A stretch of DNA of 7,685 bases, from positions 1-7,685 of the forward strand of contig JANQTR010000018.1 of assembly GCA_030731635.1 (NCBI GenBank), read 5' to 3'. Origin of the DNA: Erythrobacter sp. (GTDB taxonomy: Bacteria; Pseudomonadota; Alphaproteobacteria; Sphingomonadales; Sphingomonadaceae). The position numbers and the translations under genes are program-made. Position 1 is the stretch's first letter. Each line of letters opens with the position of its first letter. Below, one piece after another: positions 6,887 to 7,685 of the stretch. Below the pieces are notes generated by a model, which saw only the letters and a program-made list of their open reading frames with translations, was not told the origin of the DNA and made no database searches.

Positions 6887-6894
6887 GTGAAACA
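6879..6894. other. parS: parS centromere site (ParB/Spo0J binding)
   Basis: The bases read TGTTTCACGTGAAACA, a perfect 16-bp palindrome that matches the widely conserved chromosomal parS consensus TGTTNCACGTGAAACA. ParB dimers load at parS, spread along flanking DNA as CTP-dependent clamps, and act with ParA and SMC to segregate replication origins. Exact chance occurrence in a window this size is about two in a million at equal base frequencies. Bacterial parS sites cluster near oriC and often lie within or at the edges of ordinary genes, as here. The parA/parB genes themselves are not in the window. The match is seen directly; binding is inferred from strong family knowledge. Confidence 0.9.
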
Positions 6895-7685
6895 TTTGCA
6901 GAACATCACCGATGATGATCGCTGGCAGATTGCGCTCGCCAAGGACCGGCGGTTTGACGGCGCATTTGTGACCGGGGTGCATTCGACCGGGATCTATTGC
7001 CGCCCATCCTGCCCGGCGCGCGCGCCTTTGCGCAAGAATGTGCGGTTTTACGCGACCGCTACGGAGGCGCAGGGCGCAGGGCTAAGGCCTTGTAAACGCT
7101 GCTCTCCTGACACGCAAAGCGCGGAGGAAGCCTGCGTGCTGGCAGCCATTGCTGCGATCCGGGATCAGGGCGCATACACGCTGGAGGCGCTGGCTGACCT
7201 GACCGGATATGCGCCGACGCACTTCCAACGCCTGTTCAAACGCACGGTCGGATTGTCGCCCGCTGCCTTTGCCAAGGCGTGCCGCGAGGAGCGGGTGCGC
7301 GACGCGCTCAGCGCAGGTCTAAACGTGACCGAGGCGCTGGCTAAAGCAGGCTACGGGGGGTCTAAACAGTTCTACGCAGAGACGAAAGGCAGGCTGGGCA
7401 TGGCGCCGAGTGACTGGAGCAAGGGCGGCGCGGGCCGCGTGGTGCATTGGGCGGTGTTGGCGACGTCGCTGGGGCCGATGCTGGTAGCGGCGACCGACAA
7501 GGGCGTGTGCTGTCTGGCGTTTGGAGAGGGCGAGGGCGAGTTGCGCGCGCGCTTTCCGCGGGCCGAGTTGGCCGCGGCGGGGGAGGATTTCCGCGATCTG
7601 TTTGCACAGGTGGTCGCAGCGGTCGAACAGCCGGGGCCGGGCAGCGCCGCCATCCCGCTCGACGTGAAAGGCACTGCTTTCCAGC
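6887..7685 (+). CDS. ada: Ada: bifunctional alkylation-damage regulator and O6-methylguanine-DNA methyltransferase, 3' truncated by window
   Basis: Ada repairs alkylated DNA by moving methyl groups to its own cysteines, then activates repair genes. The window shows 266 codons; E. coli Ada has 354. The N-terminal zinc domain has YCRPSC and RPCKRC, giving Cys38, Cys42, Cys69 and Cys72 at the same positions as in E. coli; Cys38 accepts methyl from phosphotriesters. An AraC-type double helix-turn-helix follows (about 80-178: TLEALADLTGYAPTHFQRLF, then a second helix pair ending GMAPSDW). The methyltransferase domain begins near 184 and is cut at KGTAFQ, so its PCHR active site lies beyond the edge. 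The GTG at 6887 is preferred because MKH-N4-TDDDRW aligns residue for residue with E. coli MKK-N4-TDDQRW. GTG at 6878 and TTG at 6896 are in-frame alternatives. No clear Shine-Dalgarno is visible, and the start lies inside parS. Confidence 0.93.
   Translation, partial: MKHLQNITDDDRWQIALAKDRRFDGAFVTGVHSTGIYCRPSCPARAPLRKNVRFYATATEAQGAGLRPCKRCSPDTQSAEEACVLAAIAAIRDQGAYTLEALADLTGYAPTHFQRLFKRTVGLSPAAFAKACREERVRDALSAGLNVTEALAKAGYGGSKQFYAETKGRLGMAPSDWSKGGAGRVVHWAVLATSLGPMLVAATDKGVCCLAFGEGEGELRARFPRAELAAAGEDFRDLFAQVVAAVEQPGPGSAAIPLDVKGTAFQ

Noticed and set aside
5802..6890. A 362-codon open frame on the plus strand opposite the protease gene
   Set aside because: The opposite strand encodes a protease with a complete catalytic triad and signal peptide. 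This frame shows no domain and has the Arg/Gln/His-rich look of an antisense shadow.
7658..7675. A second parS-like site (GACGTGAAAGG)
   Set aside because: Only the ACGTGAAA part matches and the left half does not. It encodes the conserved LDVKGTAFQ segment of Ada, which explains it.

Overview
This window is chromosomal DNA from a GC-rich alphaproteobacterium. The best guess is a sphingomonad of the Erythrobacteraceae/Sphingomonadaceae type. The guess rests on the split ATP synthase layout (F1 genes H-A-G-D with no F0 genes before atpH), the style of the subunit sequences, and a secreted protein of a kind I associate with sphingomonads. No 16S or other taxonomic marker is present. I see no insertion sequence, CRISPR array, tRNA or rRNA, and base and codon use look even throughout.

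Left part (1-3068, minus strand): the F1 ATP synthase operon, read right to left as atpH (delta), atpA (alpha), atpG (gamma) and the first codons of atpD (beta). The genes are tightly packed. Both the atpH-atpA and atpA-atpG gaps are 12 nt, and in each the upstream TAA stop is built into the Shine-Dalgarno sequence of the next gene. atpH and atpG start with GTG.

Middle (3069-5210): a 220-nt divergent intergenic region with several short palindromes separates atpH from a plus-strand TauD/TfdA-family Fe(II)/2-oxoglutarate dioxygenase with a complete metal and co-substrate site but an unknown substrate. It converges on a minus-strand gene for a secreted protein of unknown function, which has its own plausible promoter.

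Right part (5211-7685): a minus-strand gene encodes an exported trypsin-like (S1C, DegP-type) protease with an intact His-Asp-Ser triad. It has no PDZ domain; instead it has a helical linker, a two-helix membrane hairpin and a cysteine-containing C-terminal domain. Divergent from it is the 5' part of ada, the DNA alkylation-repair protein and regulator, cut by the window end before its second active-site cysteine.

The most notable finding is a perfect 16-bp palindrome at 6879-6894, TGTTTCACGTGAAACA. It matches the bacterial centromere site parS, bound by ParB/Spo0J. It lies on the ada start region, and the GTG start best supported by alignment with E. coli Ada falls at its centre. This suggests the window lies in the origin-proximal, ParB-loaded part of the chromosome. 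Apart from parS and the ATP synthase operon the genes appear functionally unrelated, so I do not claim that the window as a whole forms one new system.
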